From FEB-25 sp963726315 (GTDB taxonomy: Bacteria > Chloroflexota > Anaerolineae > Anaerolineales > UBA4823), in the NCBI GenBank assembly GCA_963726315.1, contig CAVSBZ010000005.1, positions 186,001-250,000 on the forward strand: a stretch of 64,000 nucleotides of DNA, read 5' to 3'. Both the position numbers and the translations under genes were made by a program. The notes under the pieces are model-generated. The model saw only the letters and a list, made by a program, of their open reading frames with translations. It was not told the origin of the DNA and made no database searches. This document shows positions 1-8,311 of this stretch, in pieces. Numbering within the stretch: position 1 is the first letter of the stretch; each line of letters begins with the position of its first letter.

Positions 1-97
1 ACAAGTCATAAAGCAAGTTGATCAAGCGCTGCCGGGTAAACAGCTCCTTACGGCGTTGCGGTAATATGACCTTGGTTAGGGTCGGTCTCTTAGCCAT
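1..97 (-). CDS. MalT-like LuxR-family regulator, N-terminal fragment
   Basis: An ATG at 97-95 on the complement opens 32 codons that run off the left edge. The protein starts MAKRPTLTKVILPQRR and continues with FTRQRLINLL. This T-K-x-x-x-P-x-R, then R-x-R-L-x-x-L-L pattern is how large MalT-type LuxR regulators (ATPase, TPR, C-terminal HTH) begin in Chloroflexota. Only the leader before the ATPase is present, so the assignment rests on about 30 residues and no Walker motif can be seen. No strong ribosome binding site precedes the ATG. The direction is away from the rest of the window, so it is probably an independent unit. Confidence 0.5.
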   Translation of the reverse strand, partial: MAKRPTLTKVILPQRRKELFTRQRLINLLYDL

Positions 98-187
98 CAG
101 CTCGTATGCCTGCTTTTTTTGGTTACATATGAGTATAGCATAATCCTGCAATATTTTATTCTATAACTTGAGGTAATTGCAATTTAT

Positions 188-215
188 AAAAATTGCGAGC
201 CCATATAGGGCTCGC
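188..215 (-). terminator. Rho-independent terminator of the SWIM gene
   Basis: A perfect 8-bp stem, GCGAGCCC (195-202) with GGGCTCGC (208-215), encloses a 5-base loop. On the minus strand it is followed by a run of five T. It lies about 35 bases past the stop of the small SWIM protein, the right place to end that transcript. Confidence 0.75.
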
Positions 216-250
216 AGGTACTGATAATATTCGGTTATATTGCTCCTGGG

Positions 251-484
251 TTATTCTGCCCAGGAACATCCTTCCATAATCATTTCGATTGCCATCGTAT
301 GACTGCAGGTCTGGCGGGTCTTGAAGAAGTCACAATCGCACTGCCAGGCATTATTGTTGTATTCGACGCTGTGAGGGTTGTTATCCCCATCAAAAGTTAC
401 CAAGAGATTTTTTACATGGATGCGTTCACGCTGTTCAGCATAGCGTTTAGCTTTCTCCCGCTTGCGTATCACGCCTGAATCCAT
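251..484 (-). CDS. Small SWIM zinc-finger protein
   Basis: This is a 77-residue protein with a single recognisable element, a SWIM-type zinc motif near the C-terminus: CDC, nine residues later C-S-H (C-x-C-xn-C-x-H). SWIM domains bind zinc and usually mediate contact with DNA or protein. The N-terminal 30 residues are rich in Lys, Arg and Glu. An AAAGGAG ribosome binding site lies about 13 bases before the ATG. It has its own terminator downstream and no close co-directional partner, so it appears monocistronic. Small stand-alone SWIM proteins are common but uncharacterised, so no specific role is claimed. Confidence 0.7.
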   Translation of the reverse strand: MDSGVIRKREKAKRYAEQRERIHVKNLLVTFDGDNNPHSVEYNNNAWQCDCDFFKTRQTCSHTMAIEMIMEGCSWAE

Positions 485-645
485 ATCTTTATACTTGTCT
501 CCTTTCGTTTGGTATTGTTTAACAAAAAGGCACGCGTCAACTAACGTGTGCCACCGTTAACTACAGCGAATATTCAATTTTGAGAGAAAAACGCGGATAG
601 CGGTATCTTCTCCGTTCAAATTCAGTATAAGCCAATTTAATAGGA

Positions 646-668
646 AAGTCAACCACCTGGGTTGACTT
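646..668 (-). terminator. Hairpin after the first molybdenum hydroxylase gene
   Basis: A perfect 9-bp inverted repeat, AAGTCAACC (646-654) and GGTTGACTT (660-668), lies 47 bases past the stop at 715. On the minus strand TTTCC then T/A-rich sequence follows. The U-tract is weak, so it is a probable rather than certain terminator of the minus-strand operon 8199-715. Confidence 0.5.
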
Positions 669-714
669 ATACCCTACGATTTACCTACAACTTTATCATT
701 CGTTTGTGTAAAGT

Positions 715-3525
715 TCACTTTACGCTATTACCACTCGTTGAATTTAGTGATCTCCAGATATGCTCTGGTTCGACTGGCAGGCGGTCCACTCGTACTCCCA
801 CAGCATTGTAGATCGCATTGATGATCGCCGGTGCTGTGGGGATACCCGCGATCTCCCCTACTCCCTTTGCACCATACGGACCATTACGGGTCGGGTGCTC
901 AACAACGATGCTGGTGATTTCTGGGGTGTGAACAATGGAGGGCGTTCGGTAACGCGCCATCCTATCCGTGAAGATTACTCCGTTGTCAACGATAAAATTC
1001 TCCATCAATGCCGCACCGATCCCCATCATCACGCCTCCTTCCGCCTGGCCTTGCAAGCCGAGTGGATTAAGGCACTTACCCACATCATTTGCTGTGATTA
1101 CCTGTAATACTGTCACCTCACCTGTACGCACATCCACTGACACTTCGGCAGCCTGGGCGGCAAAGGAGTAAGCAATATGGGTATCACCCGGCGCGCCAAG
1201 TGGTGATGTTGCAGGTGCCTGGTACTCATATCTTACGCGGGATTCTCGACCCTCGGCTTTCATCATTTCCGCAATACTTGCCAATGAAAAACGATGGCTG
1301 CCTGCATAAACCTGGCCATCTGAAAATCGGATCTGAGCAGGTGGAAGATCAACTTTTTCGGCTAACACACCGATCATTGCCTGTCCTAAGGTCTTGGCTG
1401 CCAGGCGTACCGCATTTCCACTGACATAGGTTTGACGGGAAGCAGTGGTAGCGCCCCCATCTGGGGTCAAATCGGTATCCATCAGCAGCACCCGCACCTG
1501 GGTGGGAGATAGATTCAACTCTTCCGCCACGATCATCTGAAGCACAGTGGATAAACCCTGCCCAAGTTCGGCTGAGGAGGTGCGTGCTTCCAAAGTGCCG
1601 TCAGGAAGTAACTCAACCTCTGCTGTTGCAGCATCCGTCGCACCAACCCCGAAGCCGGTATTTTTATAACCCGCGGCAAATCCCCACGATTTCCGCAGAG
1701 TACCCTCAGCACGCGATGTAAAAGGTCGATTTCCGGCGCGCTTATTCATCTCAGTCTCAACCCGATTAATACAATCCAGCAAACCGACACTTTCGCGCAA
1801 CACCTGTCCCGTACTTGTCAGGCTACCTTCACGCAGTGCGTTCTTTCGGCGGAATCCAACCGGGTCCATTTTCAGCTCGTTGGCGAGCATATCCATCATG
1901 CTTTCCATGGCGAAAGTGGATTGGGTCACCCCAAAGCCGCGGAATGCGCCGGCCGGTGGGTTATTCGTATACATGGCATAGCAATCCGAGCTCACATGCG
2001 GTATTTCATATGGCCCGGTGGAGTGGGTAGTTGCGCGCTCCATCACCTTTTCGCCCAGGGAGGCATAGGCACCCGTATCACCGAACAATTCAGTCTCCAC
2101 CGCAGTCAGTCTGCCATCCCGCTTTACTCCAGCCTTAATGCGGACCTGGGTGAAATGTCGCTTGGGGTGCACCAACATGCTTTCTTGGCGGTCAAACAGC
2201 AGCTTGACCGGTCGCTGCGACACTTGCGCCAGCAAGGCTGCATGGATTTGCCCGGCAATATCCTCCTTACCGCCAAAACCGCCCCCCACAAATTGGCCAA
2301 TGATCCGCACCCGCTCTTCTGGGCAGCCAAGCGCCCTGGCTACCTGCTCACGATCGGAATAGGGGATTTGCGAGCCGACGTAGATTTCCATCTTACCATC
2401 AGGGGTTAAGCGTGCAATGCTGCATTCCGGCTCCATGAAGAGGTGCTCAGCAGATGGAATCTGAAAGGTATGCTCCAACACCAGGTCAGCTTCTTTGAAA
2501 CCTGTGGTTATATTTCCCTTCCGCACCTGTATATGCTTGAGCAGATTGCCTCGCTCGTGCAGGGAGGGCGCTTGCGGTAGCCGTGCCTCCATAGGTCCGG
2601 CAACTACCGGCAGTGGTTCAATCTCAATCCTGATCAGCTCCACAGCTTTATTAGCAATATCTTCGCTTTCTGCTGCCAGGATGGCAACCGCGTCACCTAC
2701 ATAGCGGATGCGTTCCCCAATCCCAACCAGGATCGGCCAGTCAGCCGACACCAGGCCATGATTTCGTTCACCAGGCAGGTCTTGTGCGGTGAGCACAGCC
2801 TTGACACCTGGCAATGACCGTGCCTGGCTGACGTCTACCTGCCGCAGGATGGCATGGGGAACTCCTGCCCGCTTGACCCGCGCAAATAGCATGTTTTTAA
2901 ATGTCAGGTCATCCGTATAAATTGCCTTACCGGTGACCTTCTGGAGCGCATCCGGACGGATCAGGTTTTTTCCAATATTTTTCTGCGGCTTGCTTATATC
3001 TATAGAAGATGAGTTTGAAGAGGAGCGGTAATGATCAGGCGATAGAGATGCTGCCATGACGGCGCGCTCGATCGCCGGGTATCCTCCACAACGGCACAGG
3101 GTGCCTTTCAGCGCCTGGCGTACTTCTTCCTGGCTTGGATGCGGATTGCTTTGAAGCAGCGCATAGGCGGTCATGATCTGCCCAGGGGTACAGAAACCAC
3201 ACTGTACTGCACCGCAGGCAATAAAAGCCTCCTGCAGCGGGTGCAAACCGTGGCTGTTATTTCCACCCTGAGTTAACGTTGCCAACCCCTCAATAGTAAT
3301 GATTTCTTTACCATAAGCGCGTGCAGCCGGGTATGAGCAGGATAAAATTGGCTCACCATTCACCAGCACCGTGCAAGCACCACACTCAGCCTCGTTGCAG
3401 CCAATCTTCGTGCCTGTCAGGTTCAAGCGCCGGCGTAAAAGCTCTGCCAGTGTCTCACCAGGCAGGACAGGCAGGTTATGCTTGACTCCGTTTACGGTCA
3501 ACGTAAGTGTTTTCCCGTTTTTCAT
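715..3525 (-). CDS. Molybdenum hydroxylase (xanthine dehydrogenase family), fused [2Fe-2S] and Mo-cofactor subunit
   Basis: This 936-residue protein fuses two subunits that are separate in the other two hydroxylase modules of the window. Residues 1-160 hold the plant-type [2Fe-2S] ligands (GCNEAECGAC then a Cys about 12 residues on) and the second cluster (QCGFCTPG, CRCGG). From about residue 200 the molybdopterin domains follow, with the GGGFGGKED loop, AFRGFGV and, near the end, AKGVGE, whose Glu matches the catalytic base of the family. The family hydroxylates N-heterocycles or aldehydes with water as oxygen donor. The start at 3525 is chosen because the 2Fe-2S domain begins there; an ATG at 3558, overlapping the FAD gene, is possible. 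It is last in the operon with the FAD subunit directly upstream. The substrate cannot be read from sequence. Purines fit the context. Confidence 0.85.
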   Translation of the reverse strand: MKNGKTLTLTVNGVKHNLPVLPGETLAELLRRRLNLTGTKIGCNEAECGACTVLVNGEPILSCSYPAARAYGKEIITIEGLATLTQGGNNSHGLHPLQEAFIACGAVQCGFCTPGQIMTAYALLQSNPHPSQEEVRQALKGTLCRCGGYPAIERAVMAASLSPDHYRSSSNSSSIDISKPQKNIGKNLIRPDALQKVTGKAIYTDDLTFKNMLFARVKRAGVPHAILRQVDVSQARSLPGVKAVLTAQDLPGERNHGLVSADWPILVGIGERIRYVGDAVAILAAESEDIANKAVELIRIEIEPLPVVAGPMEARLPQAPSLHERGNLLKHIQVRKGNITTGFKEADLVLEHTFQIPSAEHLFMEPECSIARLTPDGKMEIYVGSQIPYSDREQVARALGCPEERVRIIGQFVGGGFGGKEDIAGQIHAALLAQVSQRPVKLLFDRQESMLVHPKRHFTQVRIKAGVKRDGRLTAVETELFGDTGAYASLGEKVMERATTHSTGPYEIPHVSSDCYAMYTNNPPAGAFRGFGVTQSTFAMESMMDMLANELKMDPVGFRRKNALREGSLTSTGQVLRESVGLLDCINRVETEMNKRAGNRPFTSRAEGTLRKSWGFAAGYKNTGFGVGATDAATAEVELLPDGTLEARTSSAELGQGLSTVLQMIVAEELNLSPTQVRVLLMDTDLTPDGGATTASRQTYVSGNAVRLAAKTLGQAMIGVLAEKVDLPPAQIRFSDGQVYAGSHRFSLASIAEMMKAEGRESRVRYEYQAPATSPLGAPGDTHIAYSFAAQAAEVSVDVRTGEVTVLQVITANDVGKCLNPLGLQGQAEGGVMMGIGAALMENFIVDNGVIFTDRMARYRTPSIVHTPEITSIVVEHPTRNGPYGAKGVGEIAGIPTAPAIINAIYNAVGVRVDRLPVEPEHIWRSLNSTSGNSVK

Positions 3526-3539
3526 TGCCAGGCTCGATC

Positions 3540-4415
3540 TCACGCAGCCCTCTGCCATGCTAAACTTAGAGCTTCTTGCAACAGGACGCCAGCAAGATGG
3601 CGGCGATACTCTGCTGTTGCGCGGTGAAGGCTGGTGCGGAAATGGGCTTCCTTAAGCATCTCATCCAGGGCACGGGCTTGCACATCTGGTGATGGATTTT
3701 GACCCATCAATTCCTTTTCAGCGGTGGGCATCCGCAATGGGACCGGTCCTGAAGGACCGACTGCGATCCGTATATCGGTGATCTTTTCCCCGGTGCGCTG
3801 CAACCATACCGCCATATTCAGGATCGCCAGGGCGATCCCCTGGGGATTGATGCGCCGCGAAAAAGCCGAGGCCTGTCCTTGCTCCTGCAGTGCTAGATAA
3901 AACCCTACCAGCAAGTCTCGTCCCGGATCGAGGGTTGATTCGCCGGGTCCTTTGAATAAATCCTGGAGTGGAACCTTGTTCCTGCCATTCTTATTTGCCA
4001 CTTCAGCTTGTGCGTCAAGGGCTAAAAGCGAAATTGTGCCATCCGCAGCCGGCAAGGCATGGGCGACATTGCCACCGATAGTTGCCACATTGCACACCTG
4101 TGGGGTCGCCATAAGTGCGGCTGCATCCGCCAGAGCCTGGGCATGTTGTTTTATGGAATGAGAATTAGCAATCCGAGTGAGGGTGACTGATGCCCCAATA
4201 AATAGTGATCCAGAGCGGATTCCCAGGCCGCACATCTCCTCGACCTCGGTCACATCAACCAATGTCCTGACAGGGGGGTGGGTTCCCTGCTGCATTTCCA
4301 ATAATAGATCAGACCCACCGCTCACGATACGAGCCTCACCACGTGCGCCTGTCATGATCTCTAAAGTTTCATCTACGCTGTGGGCAACCAGGTATTCGTC
4401 GCAGGGGATCTTCAT
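3540..4415 (-). CDS. Molybdenum hydroxylase FAD-binding subunit
   Basis: A 291-residue protein of the CoxM/XdhB type that passes electrons from the Fe-S clusters to the acceptor. The FAD-binding signatures IVSGGSDLL (N-terminal) and ATIGGNVAHALPAAD (middle) are visible, and the C-terminal CO-dehydrogenase flavoprotein domain closes it. The ATG at 4415 follows AGGATATCTC, a good ribosome binding site. A longer reading frame extends upstream to 4547 but has no family similarity. It partners with the fused Fe-S/Mo subunit just downstream, giving an alpha-beta enzyme rather than the usual three chains. Confidence 0.85.
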   Translation of the reverse strand: MKIPCDEYLVAHSVDETLEIMTGARGEARIVSGGSDLLLEMQQGTHPPVRTLVDVTEVEEMCGLGIRSGSLFIGASVTLTRIANSHSIKQHAQALADAAALMATPQVCNVATIGGNVAHALPAADGTISLLALDAQAEVANKNGRNKVPLQDLFKGPGESTLDPGRDLLVGFYLALQEQGQASAFSRRINPQGIALAILNMAVWLQRTGEKITDIRIAVGPSGPVPLRMPTAEKELMGQNPSPDVQARALDEMLKEAHFRTSLHRATAEYRRHLAGVLLQEALSLAWQRAA

Positions 4416-4485
4416 GAGATATCCTGAATCACAATCGCTTGATATTCCTTTTTTGACCGAAAGAATCTTCTCGGTAAGTCGATCA

Positions 4486-5181
4486 TCAGTTGCTAGCCAG
4501 GTAGTGTTCCTGGTAGCGGCAGGTTTGTTGCATGGTGCAGTAATCACACGTCCGCCCGGACGATTTCAAGTCAGCTCCGATACCCATCACCATGGTCAGC
4601 GATTTACGTGGCACCATGATGCTGCTGGAGGTAAGCTGAACGATGGAGCCTGCATCGCCCAGCAACTGAAAAATTTGAGGTTGCCCATCGGATACCGACC
4701 AATCCACCATCCCCGGGCTGAATGGTATGGAAACCTGCATTTCCGCTTCAGCAGCAGTGTGCTCAAAATACAGGCAAGCTGCATTGGCTAACGCTTCCAC
4801 CGCTGCTGAGCCTGCTCCATCAAGCGCCAGGGCATATACCATGTCGTCATCCCATATCTTTGAAACCCGCTCATCCAGCTCCATTCCGATGGTGGCGAGG
4901 ATGACGATGACCTGGTTGGCTGCTGCGAGCTGCTGGACAAGCAGCTTGCTATCAATTCTGTGCCCTCCCTGTAGCAGCAGGCGTTCATGCTGTACTCCCT
5001 CGACTGTAAACTCCTGATAAACCACTTTGGGAGCCAGCAGGGAGAAGCTTTCTTGCATAGCTTTTTCAGCCACTTCAACCAGCCTAGGCCTTCGGGCGCG
5101 TAAAATCGCTGCATCTGCCCCCTGCCCACGCAATACCGCATCTACGTCAAAGATTAGATCAAGTTTTTGCTGGAGCTCCAT
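4486..5181 (-). CDS. Stand-alone methionine-synthase activation-domain-like protein (corrinoid reactivation candidate)
   Basis: This 231-residue protein resembles the C-terminal SAM-binding activation domain of B12-dependent methionine synthase, here as a separate polypeptide. The recognisable parts are the central VILATIGMELDERV and DGAGSAAVEALA segments and the SIPFSPGM-DW region. After them comes a C-terminal cysteine cluster C-x2-C-x5-C (TCDYCTMQQTC) that methionine synthase itself lacks and that could hold an Fe-S cluster. The gene overlaps the pterin methyltransferase by 23 bases. Corrinoid methyltransferases need re-reduction of inactive Co(II), done by RamA in methanogens. No RamA-like gene is visible here, so this protein is the candidate activator. 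The ATG at 5181 is preferred over the 24-codon upstream extension because the extension lies inside the preceding gene. Confidence 0.7.
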   Translation of the reverse strand: MELQQKLDLIFDVDAVLRGQGADAAILRARRPRLVEVAEKAMQESFSLLAPKVVYQEFTVEGVQHERLLLQGGHRIDSKLLVQQLAAANQVIVILATIGMELDERVSKIWDDDMVYALALDGAGSAAVEALANAACLYFEHTAAEAEMQVSIPFSPGMVDWSVSDGQPQIFQLLGDAGSIVQLTSSSIMVPRKSLTMVMGIGADLKSSGRTCDYCTMQQTCRYQEHYLASN

Positions 5182-6037
5182 CGCTAACCAAACCCAGCGC
5201 CTGGCGTTTGCGGAAATCCTTGATGAAGCGGGCGGCAAAGGCATCCCGACCAAGCAGCAAATCAGATGCGCGGATGATGGGGGTCAGTTTTTCCGGGTTG
5301 GTGATGACGCAGCTTGCACCCGCGCTCGTCCCGATTGCCAGGAAAGCCTGGTTGACCGTATGCCGGTCAGGGAGCCCGAAAGAAACATTGCTGGCGCCTA
5401 GGTTGATGTTGACACCGAATTCCTTGCGTACCATCTGGATGGTGGCGAGGGTTACTCGGCCTGCAGTTTGGTCAGCCCCCACGGTCAACACCAGCGGGTC
5501 GATAACCACATCCTCGGCAGGGATGCCCAGCTTAGCCGCACGTTCCAGGATTTTTGCGGCAACCTTCAGGCGCACCTCCGGCTCGGTGGGAATTCCGTTA
5601 TCATCCATCGTCAGACCGATCACCGCTGCACCGTATTCCTTGATGATCGGCAGCAAGTTCGCCAAATTCGCTTCCTCACCATTCACCGAGTTGACCAGGG
5701 GTTTCCCTGGGATCACCTTGAGCGCCGCAGCAAGAGCCTTGCGGTTGGACGAATCCAGGCAGATGGGCACGTCGAAGCGTTCGGCTACCGCCAGAGCTAC
5801 TTGCGGCAGCACAGTCTCCTCATCGACACCTGGTGCTCCGACGTTAATGTCCAGCACATCTGCACCGGTCTCAATTTGTGTCTTGGCGAGCTCATAAATG
5901 TAATCCATTTCGCCCGAGAGCAGTGCGGCGGTCAATTTCTTACGCCGGGTGGGGTTGATGCTTTCGCCGATGATGGTGATCGTCCCATCGGTGGAAATTT
6001 TGATTTCCTTGGTCTTGCTTTTTAGGGTTGTTTGCAT
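5159..6037 (-). CDS. Methyltetrahydrofolate:corrinoid methyltransferase (pterin-binding, DHPS-like)
   Basis: This 292-residue TIM-barrel protein belongs to the family of AcsE, MtgA and the pterin domain of MetH. Signatures in order are IIGESINPT, GADVLDINVGAPG, PICLDSSNRKAL, PLVNSVNGE, IDPLVLTVG and NLGASNVSFGLP. The Asp, Asn and Ser of these loops contact the pterin in known members. It would move methyl groups between methyl-corrinoid proteins and tetrahydrofolate. It is the only such gene among four corrinoid proteins and eight methyltransferases in the island, so it is likely shared by all of them. The ATG at 6037 is preferred to a GTG three codons earlier. It lies 91 bases downstream of the first MtmB-like gene in the same operon. 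Confidence 0.88.
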   Translation of the reverse strand: MQTTLKSKTKEIKISTDGTITIIGESINPTRRKKLTAALLSGEMDYIYELAKTQIETGADVLDINVGAPGVDEETVLPQVALAVAERFDVPICLDSSNRKALAAALKVIPGKPLVNSVNGEEANLANLLPIIKEYGAAVIGLTMDDNGIPTEPEVRLKVAAKILERAAKLGIPAEDVVIDPLVLTVGADQTAGRVTLATIQMVRKEFGVNINLGASNVSFGLPDRHTVNQAFLAIGTSAGASCVITNPEKLTPIIRASDLLLGRDAFAARFIKDFRKRQALGLVSDGAPAKT

Positions 6038-6128
6038 GTTGGTCACCGTAGTTTTATTTTTTTCCCGCAGGTCTGGCCTGGATTTAATTCAATACCATGC
6101 TGCCTGCGGGTTGGATTCATTTGGCAGA

Positions 6129-7523
6129 TTAATCGTAAGGTCCCTGGGTAAAGGTCAGTCCCAAACCGGTCAAGGTCTCTTTAGCACGCCGGTAGCAGTC
6201 CTGCCATTCTTGTTTTGGGGTAATTGTCTGGGTATTATACAACTCATGGAAGGCCTGGCCGAGTTTGGGATTCTTGAACGTATCCTGATACAACGGCAGC
6301 AGCTTTAGAGCGATCTCATTGGCCTTCTCACGTGTGATCTTGCTGTGGGTTGCAGCAATGCCCACTTCGCCCTGCCAGCCTGCCTCAAGCCCGGTGTGGT
6401 GATCGACGATGTTACCGCCGGTGCTGCCCACCCCATGTTCCTGGTAACCGCATACCGACCCGATAATTGCGTGCCCGGCTACCTCGTATAGGTTCTCGAC
6501 CGTTCCAGCCCCATTGACGCAGAAAGGATCGTTCGTCCACACGATGTGCGAGTTGCGTGCCATCGCCTGACCGGTCATGGCCAGCACATACATCCCCCAC
6601 GGATCCGAGTTGTTCGTCCACTTGATGTGGGTGATGCTCAGGTAGTGATAGGTGGCAAAATAGCATAACACGCCTAGCAGCGTCTCGGCCACAGAGACTA
6701 TTGACACCCCAGCAGGTCCACCACCAATCCCGCCCGTCAGGGGGGTCATCAGGTTAATGATGTGCGACCCGTAATTGAGCAAGTGCGGCACACGCACCAG
6801 CTGGTCATCATTGGTTTTGAGCTCACACATCTGCGCCACGAGCCGACCATCGCAAGGACGCAGCAGGTTGACCGGCTCGCTGGCCGCCATCTTACCGATG
6901 GCTGTCATGCCTGTTGCAGCGTCACCGATGTGCATGCCCGGTTTCCCTACCCGCCGGATAGCTTCGCGGGCTGTGGCGGCATCCCGCTGCACAGCTTTCA
7001 CTTCCAGCAGGGTATTGGCCATGATGTCGGCCCCGTTAAAAGTGAGTGTTGCGCCTGATTCGATGGCATGGACGTACGGCTCCTGGGCATAGCTGATCAT
7101 CAGCTCCAGGTAGTGTTCTTCGCTGCACGGTTGCCCGGCTGGACCAGTGAGGTTAAGGGGTGGGTTGGTATCCTCAATGTTGCGATGCCTGGCGATGACC
7201 ATGTCGCGCCCTTCACCCAGGTACAACGTATCCGGAGCCTTGCGCAGGGCTTCCAATATCTCATCACGGGTGAACTTGATCACCCGCTGAGTGTCCAGGT
7301 GGTAGGCGCCTACATCAATGAATAGCTGCAATCCAGCCTGGAAAACCCGGTCTGCCAATGCATCATCCGCCGGGCAGACGTTGCCCGAGTCATAGGTGAT
7401 GTTATATTCTTTTACCAGCTCTTGTGTACGGCGAGCCAGCAAAAGATCAAACTCCACCTCTTTCATGTACTGTCCGCCGCGGGAGCGTTGGAAAATTTCC
7501 ACCAGACGGTCGTTGTAGAACAT
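6129..7523 (-). CDS. Pyrrolysine-free MtmB-family methyltransferase 1
   Basis: This 464-residue protein has the full length of monomethylamine methyltransferase MtmB and aligns along it. Shared features are an N-terminal FQRSRGGQYMKEVEFDL segment, TGPAGQPCSEE (GGPTGSPISED in MtmB), KPGMHIG near residue 200, the CELK motif, GGIGGGPAG, DHHTGLEA and a closing ELYNTQTITPKQEW (EwYDvkT-x-P in MtmB). At the pyrrolysine position of archaeal MtmB (residue 202 there) it has Gly200, and no amber codon interrupts the frame. It should pass a methyl group to the corrinoid protein encoded immediately upstream. The ATG has GAGGAG at 7 bases and starts 1 base after the corrinoid gene stop. It is the most divergent of the seven paralogues. 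The substrate is unknown. Confidence 0.8.
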   Translation of the reverse strand: MFYNDRLVEIFQRSRGGQYMKEVEFDLLLARRTQELVKEYNITYDSGNVCPADDALADRVFQAGLQLFIDVGAYHLDTQRVIKFTRDEILEALRKAPDTLYLGEGRDMVIARHRNIEDTNPPLNLTGPAGQPCSEEHYLELMISYAQEPYVHAIESGATLTFNGADIMANTLLEVKAVQRDAATAREAIRRVGKPGMHIGDAATGMTAIGKMAASEPVNLLRPCDGRLVAQMCELKTNDDQLVRVPHLLNYGSHIINLMTPLTGGIGGGPAGVSIVSVAETLLGVLCYFATYHYLSITHIKWTNNSDPWGMYVLAMTGQAMARNSHIVWTNDPFCVNGAGTVENLYEVAGHAIIGSVCGYQEHGVGSTGGNIVDHHTGLEAGWQGEVGIAATHSKITREKANEIALKLLPLYQDTFKNPKLGQAFHELYNTQTITPKQEWQDCYRRAKETLTGLGLTFTQGPYD

Positions 7524-7524
7524 G

Positions 7525-8199
7525 CTAGGCTCCTCTCTTATTTTTCAACAGGGTCTTGACCAATTCCACCGCACCGCTACCCGTATCCGAGAAGCCGTTG
7601 GCGCCGATCTCGTCTGAGTATTCCTGGGTGATTGAACCGCCACCGACGACGTAAAGATAACTGTCCTTGAGTCCACGATCCCGTAACAGGTCAGCCACCT
7701 CACGACAGCCGGCGCGTGTGATGCTCATCAAGGCTGAGGTGGCGATCACATCTGCGTGATTGGATTCTGCTTCATCGATGAAACGTGCCGCTGGAACATC
7801 CTTCCCCAAATCGATGACCTTGTAGCCATGCGCTTTGAGCAGGCTGATCACGATATTCTTACCGATGTCATGGATATCCCCTTTAGCCGTCCCAATCACC
7901 ACGGTGCCTTCGCTTTGCATTTGGTTGCCGCTTTTAAGTATCGCCTGCTCAATCAGGGCAGTACAGGCATTTCCTGCCTCACCGGAGGCCATTAATTCGG
8001 GCAAAAAGATCTCTAATTCTTCAAAACGTCTCCCCACTTCCGTTAGAGTAGGAACGATCACCTCCTGGACGAGTGTCAGGGGGTTGATCCCCTTATCGAG
8101 CGCGTGCTGGGCTGCAATCACCGCAGCTGGTTTATCACCCTGTATCAGGGCATTCATCAAATCTTCTGTTATCTCTTTCGGAAGAGCAGAGCCATTCAT
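7525..8199 (-). CDS. Corrinoid (B12-binding) methyl-carrier protein 1
   Basis: A 224-residue MtmC/MtbC-type protein. The N-terminal helical cap domain (residues 1-85, with VQEVIVPTLTEVG and FLPELMASGEA) is followed by the Rossmann B12-binding domain. That domain carries GDIHDIGKNI, in which the His of D-x-H-x-x-G ligates cobalt, and later VIATSALMS and VVGGGSI. It would cycle methyl groups between the methyltransferases and the pterin enzyme of the same operon. It is the first gene of the minus-strand operon, with AAAGGAG about 12 bases before the ATG. Its promoter is shared back to back with gntR. Confidence 0.9.
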   Translation of the reverse strand: MNGSALPKEITEDLMNALIQGDKPAAVIAAQHALDKGINPLTLVQEVIVPTLTEVGRRFEELEIFLPELMASGEAGNACTALIEQAILKSGNQMQSEGTVVIGTAKGDIHDIGKNIVISLLKAHGYKVIDLGKDVPAARFIDEAESNHADVIATSALMSITRAGCREVADLLRDRGLKDSYLYVVGGGSITQEYSDEIGANGFSDTGSGAVELVKTLLKNKRGA

Positions 8200-8222
8200 T
8201 ATCTATAATTCTCCTTTCATAT

Positions 8223-8251
8223 TTGACATTCTATCAGTTATCATGTATTAT
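8223..8251 (+). promoter_or_regulatory. Sigma-70-type promoter of gntR
   Basis: TTGACA (8223-8228), a 17-base spacer and TATTAT (8246-8251) form a near-consensus promoter reading toward the GntR gene at 8312. The operator-like repeat begins 2 bases past the -10 box, where a bound repressor would cover the start site. Confidence 0.7.
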
Positions 8252-8253
8252 AT

Positions 8254-8276
8254 TGTTAGATGGCAGCCATCAGACA
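8254..8276. promoter_or_regulatory. Operator-like inverted repeat, copy 1 (putative GntR site)
   Basis: A 23-bp interrupted palindrome of the form TGT-N2-GATG-N5-CATC-N2-ACA lies between two divergent promoters, next to the GntR regulator gene. The same repeat, with only a few differences in the whole 27-base neighbourhood, recurs at 24940-24962 in front of the plus-strand catabolic operon. GntR-family dimers bind palindromes of this size, so the local regulator is the natural candidate. Binding is inferred. Confidence 0.75.
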
Positions 8277-8304
8277 TTTTACTCCAGTTAATCCGAATTT
8301 TCAA
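8276..8304 (-). promoter_or_regulatory. Sigma-70-type promoter of the minus-strand operon
   Basis: On the minus strand TTGAAA (8304-8299), a 17-base spacer and TAAAAT (8281-8276) read toward the corrinoid protein gene at 8199. The -10 box abuts the operator-like repeat, mirroring the arrangement of the gntR promoter on the other strand. Confidence 0.65.
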
Positions 8305-8311
8305 GTGTCCT

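Noticed and set aside
528..553. Inverted repeat GGCACGCGT / ACGTGTGCC upstream of the SWIM gene as an operator or terminator
   Set aside because: Imperfect, no T-run, and no relation to a regulator gene. It may sit in a promoter region, but nothing supports a specific role.
7835..8311. Long upstream extension of the GntR reading frame
   Set aside because: It runs antisense through the corrinoid protein gene and the divergent promoter region. The HTH domain begins right after the ATG at 8312.
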